Source of the DNA: Actinomadura bangladeshensis
GTDB lineage: Bacteria > Actinomycetota > Actinomycetes > Streptosporangiales > Streptosporangiaceae
Direction of reading: 5' to 3'
DNA length: 47,184 nt
NCBI RefSeq assembly: GCF_004348335.1
Contig: NZ_SMJW01000024.1
Coordinates: 1-47,184, forward strand
The notes below the pieces were generated by a model. The model ran no database searches. It saw only the letters and a program-made list of their open reading frames with translations, and was not told the DNA's origin. How positions within the stretch are numbered: the stretch's first letter is position 1; each line of letters starts with the position of its first letter. Positions 32,518-43,105 of this stretch are shown here, in pieces. Both the position numbers and the translations under genes were made by a program.

Positions 32518-33780
32518 GTGAGCACGCTCAGCCATCAGACGCCCAGCCATCAGACCCGCCCCTTCACGCCGGGGGCCGAGGACAGGGCCGACCTGCTCCT
32601 CATCGACGCCGACCCTTCCGACGTCCTCATGGTCGAGAAGATGCTCGCCGAGAGCGGCATGGACGTCGAGATCGCCGTCGCGTCCGACCTGGCCGCCGCC
32701 CGGCGGTCGTTGACGCGGCGCACCCAGTGCATCATCGTCGACCTGTCCACCCCCGGCATCGACCGGCTGGACGGGCTGCGGCAGGTGCTGGCCCTGTCCG
32801 GGACGGCCGCCGTCGTCGTGCTGACCGGGCTGGACGACGCGCACCTCGGCGTCCAGGCCGTCGCCGCGGGCGCCGAGGACTACCTCGTCAAGCAGGAGGT
32901 CGACGCGCCGTTGCTGGCCCGCGCCGTCCGCTACGCCATCGAGCGCAAGCGGTCGGAGGAGACCGAGCGCCGGCTCGTCGAGGCGCGCATCCTCGGCCGG
33001 GAGAACGCCCGGCTGGAGCGCGGGCTGCTGCCCGTCCCGCTGATCGACGACCCGTCGCTGAAGCACCACACCCGCTACCGGCCCGGCCGGCGGCGCGCGC
33101 TGCTCGGCGGCGACTTCTACGACACCGTGCAGACCGAGGGCGGCGCCGTCCACCTGATGATCGGGGACGTGTGCGGGCACGGCCCGGACGAGGCGGCGCT
33201 CGGCGTCCAGCTGCGGATGGCGTGGCGGACGCTCGTGCTCGCCGGGCACACCGGCGAGCAACTGCTCGGCACCCTCGACAGCGTGCTCGGGCACGAGCGG
33301 CGCAGCGAGGAGATCTTCACCACGCTGTGCATGATCACGATCGCGCCGTCCCGGCGGACCGCCCGGATGCACCTGGCCGGCCATCCCGCGCCGCTGCTGT
33401 TCCGCGGCGCCCTCGGCGAGGACGGCGAGGTCGCGGCACTGCCCGAGTACGCGCACGGCCCCGCGCTCGGCCTGCTGCCGGGCGCCGAGTGGCCGACGAC
33501 CGAGATCGACCTCGGCGAGTCCTGGGGCCTGATGCTCTACACCGACGGCCTGATCGAGGGGAAGGTCGGCGAGGGCTCCGACCGGCTCGGCACCGACGGC
33601 CTGGTCGACCTGGCCCGCGCGGCGCGCCGCCGGGGCGCCACCGGACGCGCGCTGATCGACGACATGGTGACCCAGGTGGAGCGGCTCAACGGCGACGTGC
33701 TGGCCGACGACCTCGCCGTCCTGCTGCTGTCCCGCCGGCCGGGGCACGATCTTGAGAGCGCCGTCACCACCGGGCCTTAA
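32518..33780 (+). CDS. Response-regulator receiver fused to PP2C/SpoIIE-type Ser/Thr phosphatase
   Basis: About 420 residues. The receiver (about 24-145) keeps the acidic pocket (LLIDADPSD), the phospho-acceptor Asp in CIIVDLSTPG, Thr in VVLTG and Lys in EDYLVKQ. A coiled-coil-like linker (IERKRSEETERRLVEARIL) leads to a PP2C-like domain (about 185-410) with GGDFYD, IGDVCGHGPDEA and LYTDGLIEG metal-site motifs and the ending ADDLAVLLL. RsbU/RsbP-like members dephosphorylate anti-anti-sigma factors. GTG 32518 is preferred over the upstream GTG at 32467, since the extra 17 residues are not conserved-looking; support from a ribosome site is weak. No kinase gene adjoins. Confidence 0.9.
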   Translation: MSTLSHQTPSHQTRPFTPGAEDRADLLLIDADPSDVLMVEKMLAESGMDVEIAVASDLAAARRSLTRRTQCIIVDLSTPGIDRLDGLRQVLALSGTAAVVVLTGLDDAHLGVQAVAAGAEDYLVKQEVDAPLLARAVRYAIERKRSEETERRLVEARILGRENARLERGLLPVPLIDDPSLKHHTRYRPGRRRALLGGDFYDTVQTEGGAVHLMIGDVCGHGPDEAALGVQLRMAWRTLVLAGHTGEQLLGTLDSVLGHERRSEEIFTTLCMITIAPSRRTARMHLAGHPAPLLFRGALGEDGEVAALPEYAHGPALGLLPGAEWPTTEIDLGESWGLMLYTDGLIEGKVGEGSDRLGTDGLVDLARAARRRGATGRALIDDMVTQVERLNGDVLADDLAVLLLSRRPGHDLESAVTTGP

Positions 33781-33818
33781 CCACAGCCTCCTGACCTGCG
33801 TCAATGTCTTCTGGATCA

Positions 33819-33843
33819 CGTGATCGGCGGGTTCCCGATCACG
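33819..33843 (+). terminator. Hairpin after the REC-PP2C gene
   Basis: A perfect 9-bp stem (33819-33827 with 33835-33843), loop 7 nt, 38 nt after the stop codon. It overlaps a separate 12-bp palindrome GATCACGTGATC (33814-33825), so the two structures exclude each other. Confidence 0.45.
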
Positions 33844-33844
33844 C

Positions 33845-33860
33845 TGTGAACTCACTCACC
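33845..33860 (+). promoter_or_regulatory. Crp-like box upstream of sdhCAB
   Basis: TGTGA-ACTCAC-TCACC matches the Crp/GlxR consensus TGTGA-N6-TCACA in 9 of 10 fixed positions. It lies 112 nt before the sdhC start. A Crp/Fnr gene is about 5.5 kb downstream. Confidence 0.45.
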
Positions 33861-33972
33861 AGGCGGAACGTCACGGAACGGCCACAACGCCCACGCTGCA
33901 TGCGTTCATAGCCTGCGGCTATCGCCACGAGTGCGCTGATGACTTGGAACTATTCATAGATCCGGACATAAC

Positions 33973-34671
33973 GTGCAGGTCGTGGCTATAGCGATACCTG
34001 CGATCTACCGATCGACCGTCGGCAAGAAGGCCGTCATGGCGGTGACCGGCGGCGTCCTCGTGCTGTTCCTGATCACGCACATGCTCGGGAACCTGAAGAT
34101 CTTCCTCGGCGCGGAGGAGTTCGACCACTACGCCCACTGGCTGCGCACGATCGGTGAGCCCGCGGTACCGCACCGGACCGTCCTGACCCTGCTGGAGGTC
34201 GTGCTCGGCGTCTCGGTGATCCTGCACATGTGGTCGGCGGTGTCGCTCGCCCGCCGCGCCTCCGCGGCGCGCCCGGTCAAGTACCAGTCGAAGAAGAAGT
34301 CGCACGCGCAGGGCTACGCCGCCCGCACGATGCGGTACGGCGGCGTCATCATCGCCGTCTACATCGTCTGGCACCTGCTGGACCTCACGTTCTTCGTCGT
34401 GAACCCCAAGGGCGCCGACGCCACCCCCTACGAGCGGATGGTCGCCGACTTCGACCCGTCCCGCTGGTACATCACCGTCTGGTACGTCGTCGCCGTCCTG
34501 CTCGTCGGCGTCCACCTCAACCACGGCATCTGGAGCGCGTTCCAGACGCTCGGGCTGCGCAGCCCGCGCAGCCACAACGCCCTGCGGGCCCTCGCCGCGA
34601 CCACCGCCGCGCTGATCACGCTCGGCTTCATCGCGATCCCCGTCTCCATCACGTTCGGATGGGTGAGCTGA
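33973..34671 (+). CDS. sdhC: Succinate dehydrogenase cytochrome b subunit
   Basis: A 232-residue membrane protein of the SdhC/FrdC (b558) type with five hydrophobic segments. It begins with the typical [29 protein letters not shown], and has haem-ligand candidate histidines in [20 protein letters not shown] and LNHGIW. It anchors the SdhA-SdhB dimer and passes electrons to menaquinone. GTG 33973 is used; GTG 33982 is an alternative, and neither has a strong ribosome site. It is the first gene of an sdhCAB operon, with a 2-nt gap to sdhA. Confidence 0.92.
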   Translation: MQVVAIAIPAIYRSTVGKKAVMAVTGGVLVLFLITHMLGNLKIFLGAEEFDHYAHWLRTIGEPAVPHRTVLTLLEVVLGVSVILHMWSAVSLARRASAARPVKYQSKKKSHAQGYAARTMRYGGVIIAVYIVWHLLDLTFFVVNPKGADATPYERMVADFDPSRWYITVWYVVAVLLVGVHLNHGIWSAFQTLGLRSPRSHNALRALAATTAALITLGFIAIPVSITFGWVS

Positions 34672-34673
34672 CC

Positions 34674-36611
<1,938 letters not shown>

Positions 36612-36631
36612 CAGAGGTCGGACAGGTAATC

Positions 36632-37384
36632 ATGAAGCTCACACTGCGCGTCTGGCGACAGAGCGGCCCCGAGGACAAGGGGAGGATGGTCGAGTACCAG
36701 CTCGACGACATCTCCCCCGACGCCTCGTTCCTGGAGATGCTGGACGTCCTCAACGAGAAGCTCATCGCCGGGGGCGAGGAGCCGGTCGCGTTCGACCACG
36801 ACTGCCGCGAGGGCATCTGCGGCATGTGCTCCCTCGTCATCAACGGCACTCCGCACGGCCCGGAGCGCGCCACCACCACGTGCCAGCTCCACATGCGCAA
36901 GTTCAAGGACGGCGAGGTCATCGACGTCGAGCCGTGGCGCGCCAAGGCCTTCCCGGTGGTGAAGGACCTGGTCGTCGACCGGTCCGCGTTCGACCGGATC
37001 ATCCAGGCCGGCGGCTACATCACGGCGCCGACCGGCACCGCCCCGGAGGCGCACGCCACCCCGGTGCCGAAGCCGGACGCCGACCGCGCGTTCGAGGCCG
37101 CCGAGTGCATCGGCTGCGGCGCCTGCGTCGCGGCCTGCCCGAACGGCTCGGCCGCGCTGTTCCTCGGCGCCAAGATCAGCCACCTCGGGCTGATGCCGCA
37201 GGGCCAGCCGGAGCGCTACGACCGGGTCGTGTCCATGCTGGAGACGCACGACGCGGAGGGCTTCGGCGGCTGCACCAACACCGGCGAGTGCACCGCCGCC
37301 TGCCCCAAGGAGATTCCGCTGGACTTCATCGGCCGCCTGAACAGCGACTACCTCAAGGCGACCGCCGGCGGCAGGAAGCACTGA
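36632..37384 (+). CDS. sdhB: Succinate dehydrogenase iron-sulfur subunit
   Basis: A 250-residue protein. The N-terminal ferredoxin fold has the [2Fe-2S] motif [15 protein letters not shown]; the C-terminal part has [14 protein letters not shown] and [15 protein letters not shown] for the [4Fe-4S] and [3Fe-4S] clusters. It carries electrons from SdhA to the SdhC haem/quinone site. The gene starts 20 nt after sdhA (ATG 36632) and ends the operon, followed by a very strong terminator. Confidence 0.95.
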   Translation: MKLTLRVWRQSGPEDKGRMVEYQLDDISPDASFLEMLDVLNEKLIAGGEEPVAFDHDCREGICGMCSLVINGTPHGPERATTTCQLHMRKFKDGEVIDVEPWRAKAFPVVKDLVVDRSAFDRIIQAGGYITAPTGTAPEAHATPVPKPDADRAFEAAECIGCGACVAACPNGSAALFLGAKISHLGLMPQGQPERYDRVVSMLETHDAEGFGGCTNTGECTAACPKEIPLDFIGRLNSDYLKATAGGRKH

Positions 37385-37400
37385 CCGCCGCCCCCGATCT

Positions 37401-37430
37401 CGGCCCCGCCCGGAGTACCGGGCGGGGCCG
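37401..37430 (+). terminator. Terminator of the sdhCAB operon
   Basis: A perfect 13-bp stem (37401-37413 with 37418-37430), AGTA tetraloop and TTCT after the right arm, 17 nt past the sdhB stop. Confidence 0.85.
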
Positions 37431-37445
37431 TTCTAGTGTGAACGC

Positions 37446-38189
37446 ATGATCACACTGGTTCCGTACCACCAGGACGAGCGGCTGCCCGACGCGTCCTTCC
37501 CGCTGCCCGGCCACGAGCTGATCCCGATCACCCGCGACCTGCCGGACGGCGGCGTGTGGCGGCGGATCGCGACCCTGTTCGAGCTCGTCTCCGCCGAGGT
37601 CGCCGACCAGGCCGCCGGGGGCACGCGGCCGACCGTGGTCTCCGGCGACTGCCTGACCTCGGAGGCCGTCCTCGCGGGCCTGCAGCGCGCCGGGGTGGAC
37701 GCGTCCGTCGTCTGGTTCGACGCGCACGGCGACGTCCACACCCTCGCGAGCTCCACCTCCGGCTACATCGGCGGCATGCCCCTGCGCCAGATCCTCGGCG
37801 CCGACCCCGAGGTGCTGGCCGAGCCCCTCGGCCTGCGCCCCCTGCCCGAGGACCGCGCCGTCCTCGTCGACGCCCGCGACCTCGACCCGGCCGAGGCCGA
37901 GTTCCTCGCATCGTCGCGCGTGCGGCGCTGCCCGGTGGACGACGTGGACCTGCCGGACGGCCCGCTCCTCCTGCACATCGACGTGGACGTGATCGACTCC
38001 GGCGACCTGCCCGGCCTGAAGTTCCCGGTGCCGGGCGGCCCGCCGCGCGACTCGGTGCTCGCCTCCGTCCGCCGCATCATGGCGACGGGCCGCGTCGCCG
38101 CCCTGGACATCGCCTGCCCCTGGCACCTGCCCGAGGGCGACGACACCGCCATCCGCAGCCGCCTCCTGCACGACCTCGTGACCGCCTGA
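37446..38189 (+). CDS. Arginase/agmatinase (ureohydrolase) family protein
   Basis: A 247-residue protein, shorter than classical arginases (about 300). The binuclear metal ligands are recognisable: a GDC element (near 73), WFDAHGDVHT (DAHxD) and HIDVDVID (DVDxxD). The substrate loop differs from true arginase and agmatinase, so the substrate could be a guanidino compound or another ureide; this is not resolvable here. It starts 15 nt after the sdh terminator and seems to be transcribed on its own. Confidence 0.85.
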   Translation: MITLVPYHQDERLPDASFPLPGHELIPITRDLPDGGVWRRIATLFELVSAEVADQAAGGTRPTVVSGDCLTSEAVLAGLQRAGVDASVVWFDAHGDVHTLASSTSGYIGGMPLRQILGADPEVLAEPLGLRPLPEDRAVLVDARDLDPAEAEFLASSRVRRCPVDDVDLPDGPLLLHIDVDVIDSGDLPGLKFPVPGGPPRDSVLASVRRIMATGRVAALDIACPWHLPEGDDTAIRSRLLHDLVTA

Positions 38190-38261
38190 CCCGCTCGCCC
38201 CCCGCGGATGCGGCCCCGCTCAAGGACGCTCTGCGCGGCTCCCCCGGCGTCGTCGCACTGT

Positions 38262-39236
38262 CTAGAGGTCGAGGTCGACGAGGTGCTCGACGCCCGGGGG
38301 GAGGGTGCCGGCTTCGGCGGCCTCGGCGAGGAAGGCCTGCAGGGTCTCCTGGAAGGCGCGTGCGGCGTGGGTGAGTTCGACGTCCTTGCGGTGGGCGAGG
38401 GCGATGGTGCGGAGGAGGCCCGGGCCGTGACGGCCTCGGCGCGCCTCGTCGTCGGCCAGGACGAGCGGGGTTCCGCGCAGGCCGGGGCGTCCGGCGAGGA
38501 CCATGCTCGGGACGACCGCGATCCCGAGACCCACCTCGACGAAGCGGAGCACGGCGTCCATCTCGCCGCCCTCCACCGCGAACCTGGGCTCGAACCCGGC
38601 CGCCCGGCAGGCGCTGATGGTCGCTTCGCGCAGGTCGTAGCCGGGACGGAACATCACCAGGGGGCGGTTTTGCAGGTCCTCGATGCGCAGGTACGAGCGG
38701 CGCGTCGGCGACCGCTGCTCCACCGGCGACGCCACCACGAGGTATTCGCGCAGTATCGGGGTCGTGTCCAGGGGCGGGTCGCCCTGCAGCGGGAGGATGA
38801 CCAGGGCCAAGTCCAGGGAGCCGCGCGTCAGCTCGCGGACGAGGTCCCGCGAGCCTCCCTCTTCGACGATGAGCTGGATGCCGGGGTAGGTGTCGTGGAA
38901 GCGGCGCAGGACATCCGCCAGCAGGCCCGCGCACAGCGACGGCGTGGCGCCGAGCCGCACCCGCCCGCGCTTCAGCCCGGCGAGTTCCTGCACTTCGAGG
39001 CGGGCGGTGTCGACGTCGGCCAGGATGCGCTTGGCCAGGGGCAGCAGCGCCTCACCCGCCGGCGTCAGCGTGATGTTGCCGCGCGCGCGCCGGAACAGGG
39101 AGACGTTCAGCTCGTTCTCGAGCGCGCGGATCTGCTTGGACAGCGACGGCTGCGCCACCCGCAGGATCTCCGCGGCCTGCGTGAAGTGGCGCACCTCCGC
39201 GACCGCCACGAAGTAGGCGAGCTGCTGTAGCTGCAT
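38262..39236 (-). CDS. LysR family transcriptional regulator
   Basis: A 324-residue protein. The N-terminal LysR helix-turn-helix covers about 1-60 (LQQLAYFVAVAEVRHFTQAAE, VAQPSLSKQIRALENEL, LFRRARGNITLTPAG); the effector domain follows (about 90-300), with GVRLG-type VRLGATPSLCAGLLADVL, and GVGLGIAVVPSM near the end. The Met codon at 39236 fits the family start. It diverges from nothing: the gene upstream (Crp/Fnr) is on the same strand, so its targets are not evident from position. Confidence 0.93.
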   Translation of the reverse strand: MQLQQLAYFVAVAEVRHFTQAAEILRVAQPSLSKQIRALENELNVSLFRRARGNITLTPAGEALLPLAKRILADVDTARLEVQELAGLKRGRVRLGATPSLCAGLLADVLRRFHDTYPGIQLIVEEGGSRDLVRELTRGSLDLALVILPLQGDPPLDTTPILREYLVVASPVEQRSPTRRSYLRIEDLQNRPLVMFRPGYDLREATISACRAAGFEPRFAVEGGEMDAVLRFVEVGLGIAVVPSMVLAGRPGLRGTPLVLADDEARRGRHGPGLLRTIALAHRKDVELTHAARAFQETLQAFLAEAAEAGTLPPGVEHLVDLDL

Positions 39237-39299
39237 CCTGCACACAGTACGGCCCGCCCCTCCGCGCGGGACGACCCGGGGCCGCCGCGCGCGGCCGGG

Positions 39300-39986
39300 C
39301 TAGCGGGCGTGGCGGCGGAGTGCCTGCAGGTCGTGGACGATCAGCCGGCGGCGGCCCGTCTCGATCCAGCCGTGCCGGCGCAGCGTGCGCAGCGCCTTGC
39401 TGACCGCCTCGCGGGACGCGCCGACCCAGCCGGCCAGCTCCTCCTGCGACAGGTTCAGCGTGATGCGGACGCTCTCCTCGCCCGTGCCCGTCCGGTGCGG
39501 CACCCCGAACCGCTCGGCCAGCTCGACGAGCCGCTGCGCGACCCGTCCGGTGGCGTCGAACATGCCGAACTCGACGCGCTTGCGGTCGGCGTCGCGCCAG
39601 CGCTGGCACAGCATCCGCATGATGATGATCGAGACGCGGCCGTGCGCCTGCAGGAACGCCATGAACTCGTCCGCGCTGATCGCGAGCGCCCGCACCGGTT
39701 CGAGCGCCTGCACCGACGCCGACCTGGGCAGCCCGTCGATCGCGGCGACCTCGCCGAGCACCGCGCCCGCCCCGCGCACCGCCAGCAGCGCCTCGCCGCC
39801 CTGCTCGTGGTAGGAGAACGCCTTCACCCGGCCGTGCAGCAGCACCGCGACCCAGCCGGGCTCCTCCCCTTCGGTGAAGAGCGTGTCCCCCCGCGCAAAC
39901 TCCCGGACGCGGCCGCGTGATTCCAGGTCCTCGCGTTCCGCCGGCGTGAGATCGGCAAGGAACGAGCCCGGTTCGAGGGCGCTCAT
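39300..39986 (-). CDS. Crp/Fnr family transcriptional regulator
   Basis: A 228-residue protein. The cyclic-nucleotide-binding domain (about 15-125) has GEVAAIDGLPRSASV, with the Glu and Arg-Ser that bind cAMP phosphate in true Crp. The C-terminal HTH (about 170-220) has LSQEELAGWVGASREAVSKAL, where R-E-x-V-x-K matches Crp recognition helices that read TGTGA. This and the Crp-like boxes before both sdh operons suggest that it could be a local regulator of respiration genes. ATG 39986 is chosen; the frame begins at 39995. Confidence 0.92.
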   Translation of the reverse strand: MSALEPGSFLADLTPAEREDLESRGRVREFARGDTLFTEGEEPGWVAVLLHGRVKAFSYHEQGGEALLAVRGAGAVLGEVAAIDGLPRSASVQALEPVRALAISADEFMAFLQAHGRVSIIIMRMLCQRWRDADRKRVEFGMFDATGRVAQRLVELAERFGVPHRTGTGEESVRITLNLSQEELAGWVGASREAVSKALRTLRRHGWIETGRRRLIVHDLQALRRHAR

Positions 39987-40313
39987 GCCCACCACGCTAA
40001 AGGGATCCGGGCCCGCCCGCCTCCCGGGAAGGAATCACGGTTCAATCACGCGTTGTGTGCACTTATCCCTACTGCCGCGGCCCGGCGTGCGTCAGGGTGG
40101 GTCCCGGCGTGCGCGACCGGACGGCCTTCCGGCGACCACGGCGTCCACGGGGAACGGCGGGGACGGCGGGCGGCGGTCCGGGGGCACGCCGCCCGCCGTG
40201 TTTCGGGAGCGCCGCCTGCCAGAGCGCCGCTCCCGCAGCGGAGGACGGCGGAAACGCGAACGCCCCCCGTCGCGCGGGGCGGCGGGGGACGTTCGCGAGA
40301 GACTCCGAACAGG
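39987..40313. other. Gene-free region with three strong hairpins
   Basis: 327 nt between the Crp/Fnr start and the end of the second sdh operon. It holds hairpins at 40163-40199 (13-bp perfect stem, followed by GTTTC on the plus strand), 40204-40235 (8-bp stem) and 40255-40297 (13 pairs with one bulge). The last is listed separately as the operon terminator. The part 39987-40160 should hold the Crp/Fnr promoter; no convincing protein gene is seen. A small RNA on the plus strand ending at 40199 is possible. Confidence 0.4.
40255..40297 (-). terminator. Terminator of the second sdh operon
   Basis: CGCGAACG pairs with CGTTCGCG, with an inner run of five C-G pairs across one bulged A. It lies 16 nt past the stop of the iron-sulfur gene on the minus strand. 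Confidence 0.65.
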
Positions 40314-41084
40314 TCAGGCCGACGGGGTGTCCTGGCCCTTCTTCACGATGCCGAGCTTGCTGCCGAGCCACACCACCGGGTCGTACCTGCGGCCCACGAC
40401 CCGCTCCTTCATCGGGATCAGGGCGTTGTCGGTGATCTTGATGTGCTCGGGGCAGACCTCGGTGCAGCACTTGGTGATGTTGCAGAAACCGAGCCCGTGG
40501 TCGTCCTGCGCGATGTTGCGCCGGTCGGCCTGGTCCGCCGGGTGCATCTCCAGTTCCGCGATCCGCATCAGGAAGCGGGGGCCGGCGTACTCCTTCTTGT
40601 TCTCGTCGTGGTCACGGATGACGTGGCACACGTTCTGGCACATGTAGCACTCGATGCACTTGCGGAACTCCTGCGAGCGCTCGACGTCCACCTGCTGCAT
40701 GCGCAGCTCGCCGGGCTTGGCGTCGCCCGGGTCGAACGACGGGATCTCCCGCGCCTTCTCGTAGTTGTACGACACGTCCGTCACCAGGTCGCGGATGACC
40801 GGGAAGGTCCGCATCGGGGTGACGGTGATCGTCTCCTCCGGGTCGAAGGTCGACATCCGCGTCATGCACATCAGCTTCGGCATGCCGTTGATCTCGGCCG
40901 AGCACGAGCCGCACTTGCCGGCCTTGCAGTTCCACCGGACGGCGAGGTCGGGCGCCTGCGTGGCCTGCAGCCGGTGGATGATGTCGAGGACGACCTCGCC
41001 CTCGTTCACCTCGACCGTGTAGTCGGTGAGCTCGCCGGAGCCGTCGTCCCCGCGCCAGACCTTGAACTTGGCCTCGTAGCTCAT
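40314..41084 (-). CDS. sdhB: Second succinate dehydrogenase/fumarate reductase iron-sulfur subunit (Rv0247c-like)
   Basis: A 256-residue protein. The [2Fe-2S] ligands are in CKAGKCGSCSAEING and nearby MCMT; the other clusters use CIECYMCQNVCHV and CNITKCCTEVCPEHI. The cluster spacing and the ending differ from the plus-strand SdhB, so this is a separate enzyme, close to mycobacterial Sdh1 (Rv0247c). The ATG at 41084 overlaps the stop of the flavoprotein gene as ATGA. Last gene of the operon. Confidence 0.93.
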   Translation of the reverse strand: MSYEAKFKVWRGDDGSGELTDYTVEVNEGEVVLDIIHRLQATQAPDLAVRWNCKAGKCGSCSAEINGMPKLMCMTRMSTFDPEETITVTPMRTFPVIRDLVTDVSYNYEKAREIPSFDPGDAKPGELRMQQVDVERSQEFRKCIECYMCQNVCHVIRDHDENKKEYAGPRFLMRIAELEMHPADQADRRNIAQDDHGLGFCNITKCCTEVCPEHIKITDNALIPMKERVVGRRYDPVVWLGSKLGIVKKGQDTPSA

Positions 41085-43093
41085 CGCTCGCCCTCCTCGT
41101 CGTCCTCGTCGTCCGCGGCACCGGCGGCGGTCGCGCCGGACCCGGCCGCGGCCTCCGCCGCCGCGGTCTCGACCTCCTCGGCCAGGCCCTTCGGCAGCTC
41201 GTCGGCGGTCAGGTACTTCTTCAGCTCGTCGTTCTCGAACAGCTCGAGCAGGTCCTCGCGCATCGGCACGAGCGGCTGCCGGGTCAGCTCGACGTGGGGG
41301 GACGCGGGGTCGCCGGCCAGCTTGCAGACCAGGTTGACCTTCCGCCACTCCGCCGACATCGCCGGGTAGTCGTCGCGGGTGTGGCCGCCGCGGCTCTCCT
41401 GCCGCTCCAGCGCCGCCTTCGCGACCGCCTCCGACACCAGCAGCATGTTCCGCAGGTCCAGCGCGAGGTGCCAGCCCGGGTGGTAGCCGCGCCCGTCGTG
41501 GACCGCGACCGGCTCGACGCTGACGTTCGCGACCCGCTCGCGGAGCTTGCCGAGCGCCTCGACGGCCTGCTCCAGCTCCTCTTCCTTGCGGATGATGCCG
41601 ACCAGCGCGTTCATCGTCTGCTGCAGTTCGGCGTGGACCTCGTACGGGTTCTCGCCGCTCTCCCGCTCGAACGGGGCGAGCGCCTCCGCCGTGGCCGCCT
41701 CGACCTCGGCCTCGGGGACGGCGGGGCGCGCGGCCAGGGCGTCCACGTACTCGGACGCGCCGAGCCCGGCCCGGCGCCCGAACACCAGCAGGTCCGACAG
41801 CGAGTTGCCGCCGAGCCGGTTGGAGCCGTGCATGCCGCCGGACACCTCGCCCGCCGCGAACAGGCCGGGGACCTTCGCCGCGCCGGTGTCGGGGTCGACC
41901 TCCACGCCGCCCATCACGTAGTGGCAGGTCGGGCCGACCTCCATCGCCTCCTTGGTGATGTCGACGTCCGCCAGCTCCTTGAACTGGTGGTACATCGACG
42001 GCAGCCGCCGGACGATCTCGGCGGCGCCGCCCGGCATCCGGTCGACGACGGTGAGGAACACCCCGCCGTGCGGCGATCCCCGTCCCGCCTTGACCTCGGA
42101 GTTGATGGCGCGCGCCACCTCGTCGCGGGGCAGCAGCTCAGGGGGCCGCTTGTTGTTGTCGGGGTCGTCGTACCAGCGGTCGCCCTCCTCCTCGGTGGTG
42201 GCGTACTGGTCCTTGAAGACCTCGGGGATGTAGTCGAACATGAACCGCTTGCCCTCGGAGTTCCGCAGGACGCCGCGGTCGCCGCGGACCGACTCGGTCA
42301 CGAGGATGCCCTTGACCGACGGCGGCCAGACCATCCCGGTCGGGTGGAACTGCACGAACTCCATGTTCAGCAGCGTCCCGCCGGCGAGCAGCGCCAGCGC
42401 GTGCCCGTCCCCGGTGTACTCCCAGGAGTTGGACGTGACCTTGAACGCCTTGCCGATGCCGCCGGTCGCCAGCACCACCGCGGGCGCCTCGAACACGACG
42501 AACCTGCCGGTCTCGCGGACGTAGCCGAACGCGCCGCAGATCTTGCCGTCGGCGTCCGTCAGCAGCCGGGTGACCGTCGTCTCGGCCCACACCTTGAGGT
42601 TGGCCTCGTAGTCGCCGTGCTCGGCGTGGTCCTCCTGCTGGAGGGCGACGATCTTCTGCTGGGCGGTGCGGATCAGCTCCAGGCCGGTCCGGTCGCCGAC
42701 GTGCGCCAGCCGCGGGTACTCGTGCCCGCCGAAGTTGCGCTGGCTGATCTTGCCGTCCTTGGTGCGGTCGAACAGCGCGCCCCACAGCTCCAGCTCCCAG
42801 ATGCGGTCCGGGGCCTCCTTGGCGTGCAGCTCCGCCATCCGCCAGCTGTTCATGAACTTGCCGCCGCGCATGGTGTCGCGGAAGTGGACCATCCAGTTGT
42901 CTCTGGCGTTGACGTTGCCCATCGCGGCGGCGGCGCCGCCCTCGGCCATCACCGTGTGGGCCTTGCCGAACAGCGACTTGGAGATGATCGCGGTCTTCTT
43001 GCCCTGGAGGCGAGCCTCGATCGCCGCGCGCAGCCCGGCGCCGCCGGCGCCGATCACCACGACGTCGTACGAGTGCCTCTCGATCTCAGTCAT
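41081..43093 (-). CDS. sdhA: Second succinate dehydrogenase/fumarate reductase flavoprotein (Rv0248c-like)
   Basis: A 670-residue protein beginning MTEIERHSYDVVVIGAGGAG. The covalent FAD motif KAHTVMAEGG, DRTGLELIRT, the long conserved SWEYTGDGHALALLAGGT, MEFVQFHPTGMVWPPS, and SGGMHGSNRLGGNSLSDLLVFG are nearly identical to mycobacterial Rv0248c from memory. The C-terminus has an extra low-complexity Glu/Ala/Asp-rich tail (about 635-670). In mycobacteria this enzyme (Sdh1) feeds electrons to menaquinone. It is coupled to both neighbours: 4-nt overlap with sdhB, 12 nt from the anchor gene. Confidence 0.95.
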   Translation of the reverse strand: MTEIERHSYDVVVIGAGGAGLRAAIEARLQGKKTAIISKSLFGKAHTVMAEGGAAAAMGNVNARDNWMVHFRDTMRGGKFMNSWRMAELHAKEAPDRIWELELWGALFDRTKDGKISQRNFGGHEYPRLAHVGDRTGLELIRTAQQKIVALQQEDHAEHGDYEANLKVWAETTVTRLLTDADGKICGAFGYVRETGRFVVFEAPAVVLATGGIGKAFKVTSNSWEYTGDGHALALLAGGTLLNMEFVQFHPTGMVWPPSVKGILVTESVRGDRGVLRNSEGKRFMFDYIPEVFKDQYATTEEEGDRWYDDPDNNKRPPELLPRDEVARAINSEVKAGRGSPHGGVFLTVVDRMPGGAAEIVRRLPSMYHQFKELADVDITKEAMEVGPTCHYVMGGVEVDPDTGAAKVPGLFAAGEVSGGMHGSNRLGGNSLSDLLVFGRRAGLGASEYVDALAARPAVPEAEVEAATAEALAPFERESGENPYEVHAELQQTMNALVGIIRKEEELEQAVEALGKLRERVANVSVEPVAVHDGRGYHPGWHLALDLRNMLLVSEAVAKAALERQESRGGHTRDDYPAMSAEWRKVNLVCKLAGDPASPHVELTRQPLVPMREDLLELFENDELKKYLTADELPKGLAEEVETAAAEAAAGSGATAAGAADDEDDEEGER

Positions 43094-43105
43094 GATTCCT
43101 TGGCC

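Noticed and set aside
32529..32555. CAGCCATCAGAC repeated twice near the start of the REC-PP2C gene
   Set aside because: A two-copy coding duplication (SHQT, PSHQT) in a disordered N-terminus; too short to call a repeat element.
40053..40435. Cys-containing plus-strand frames beginning near 40053/40055
   Set aside because: They run through three hairpins and antisense into the sdhB gene, with Arg/Gly/Pro-rich composition; a short leader peptide cannot be excluded but has no ribosome site.
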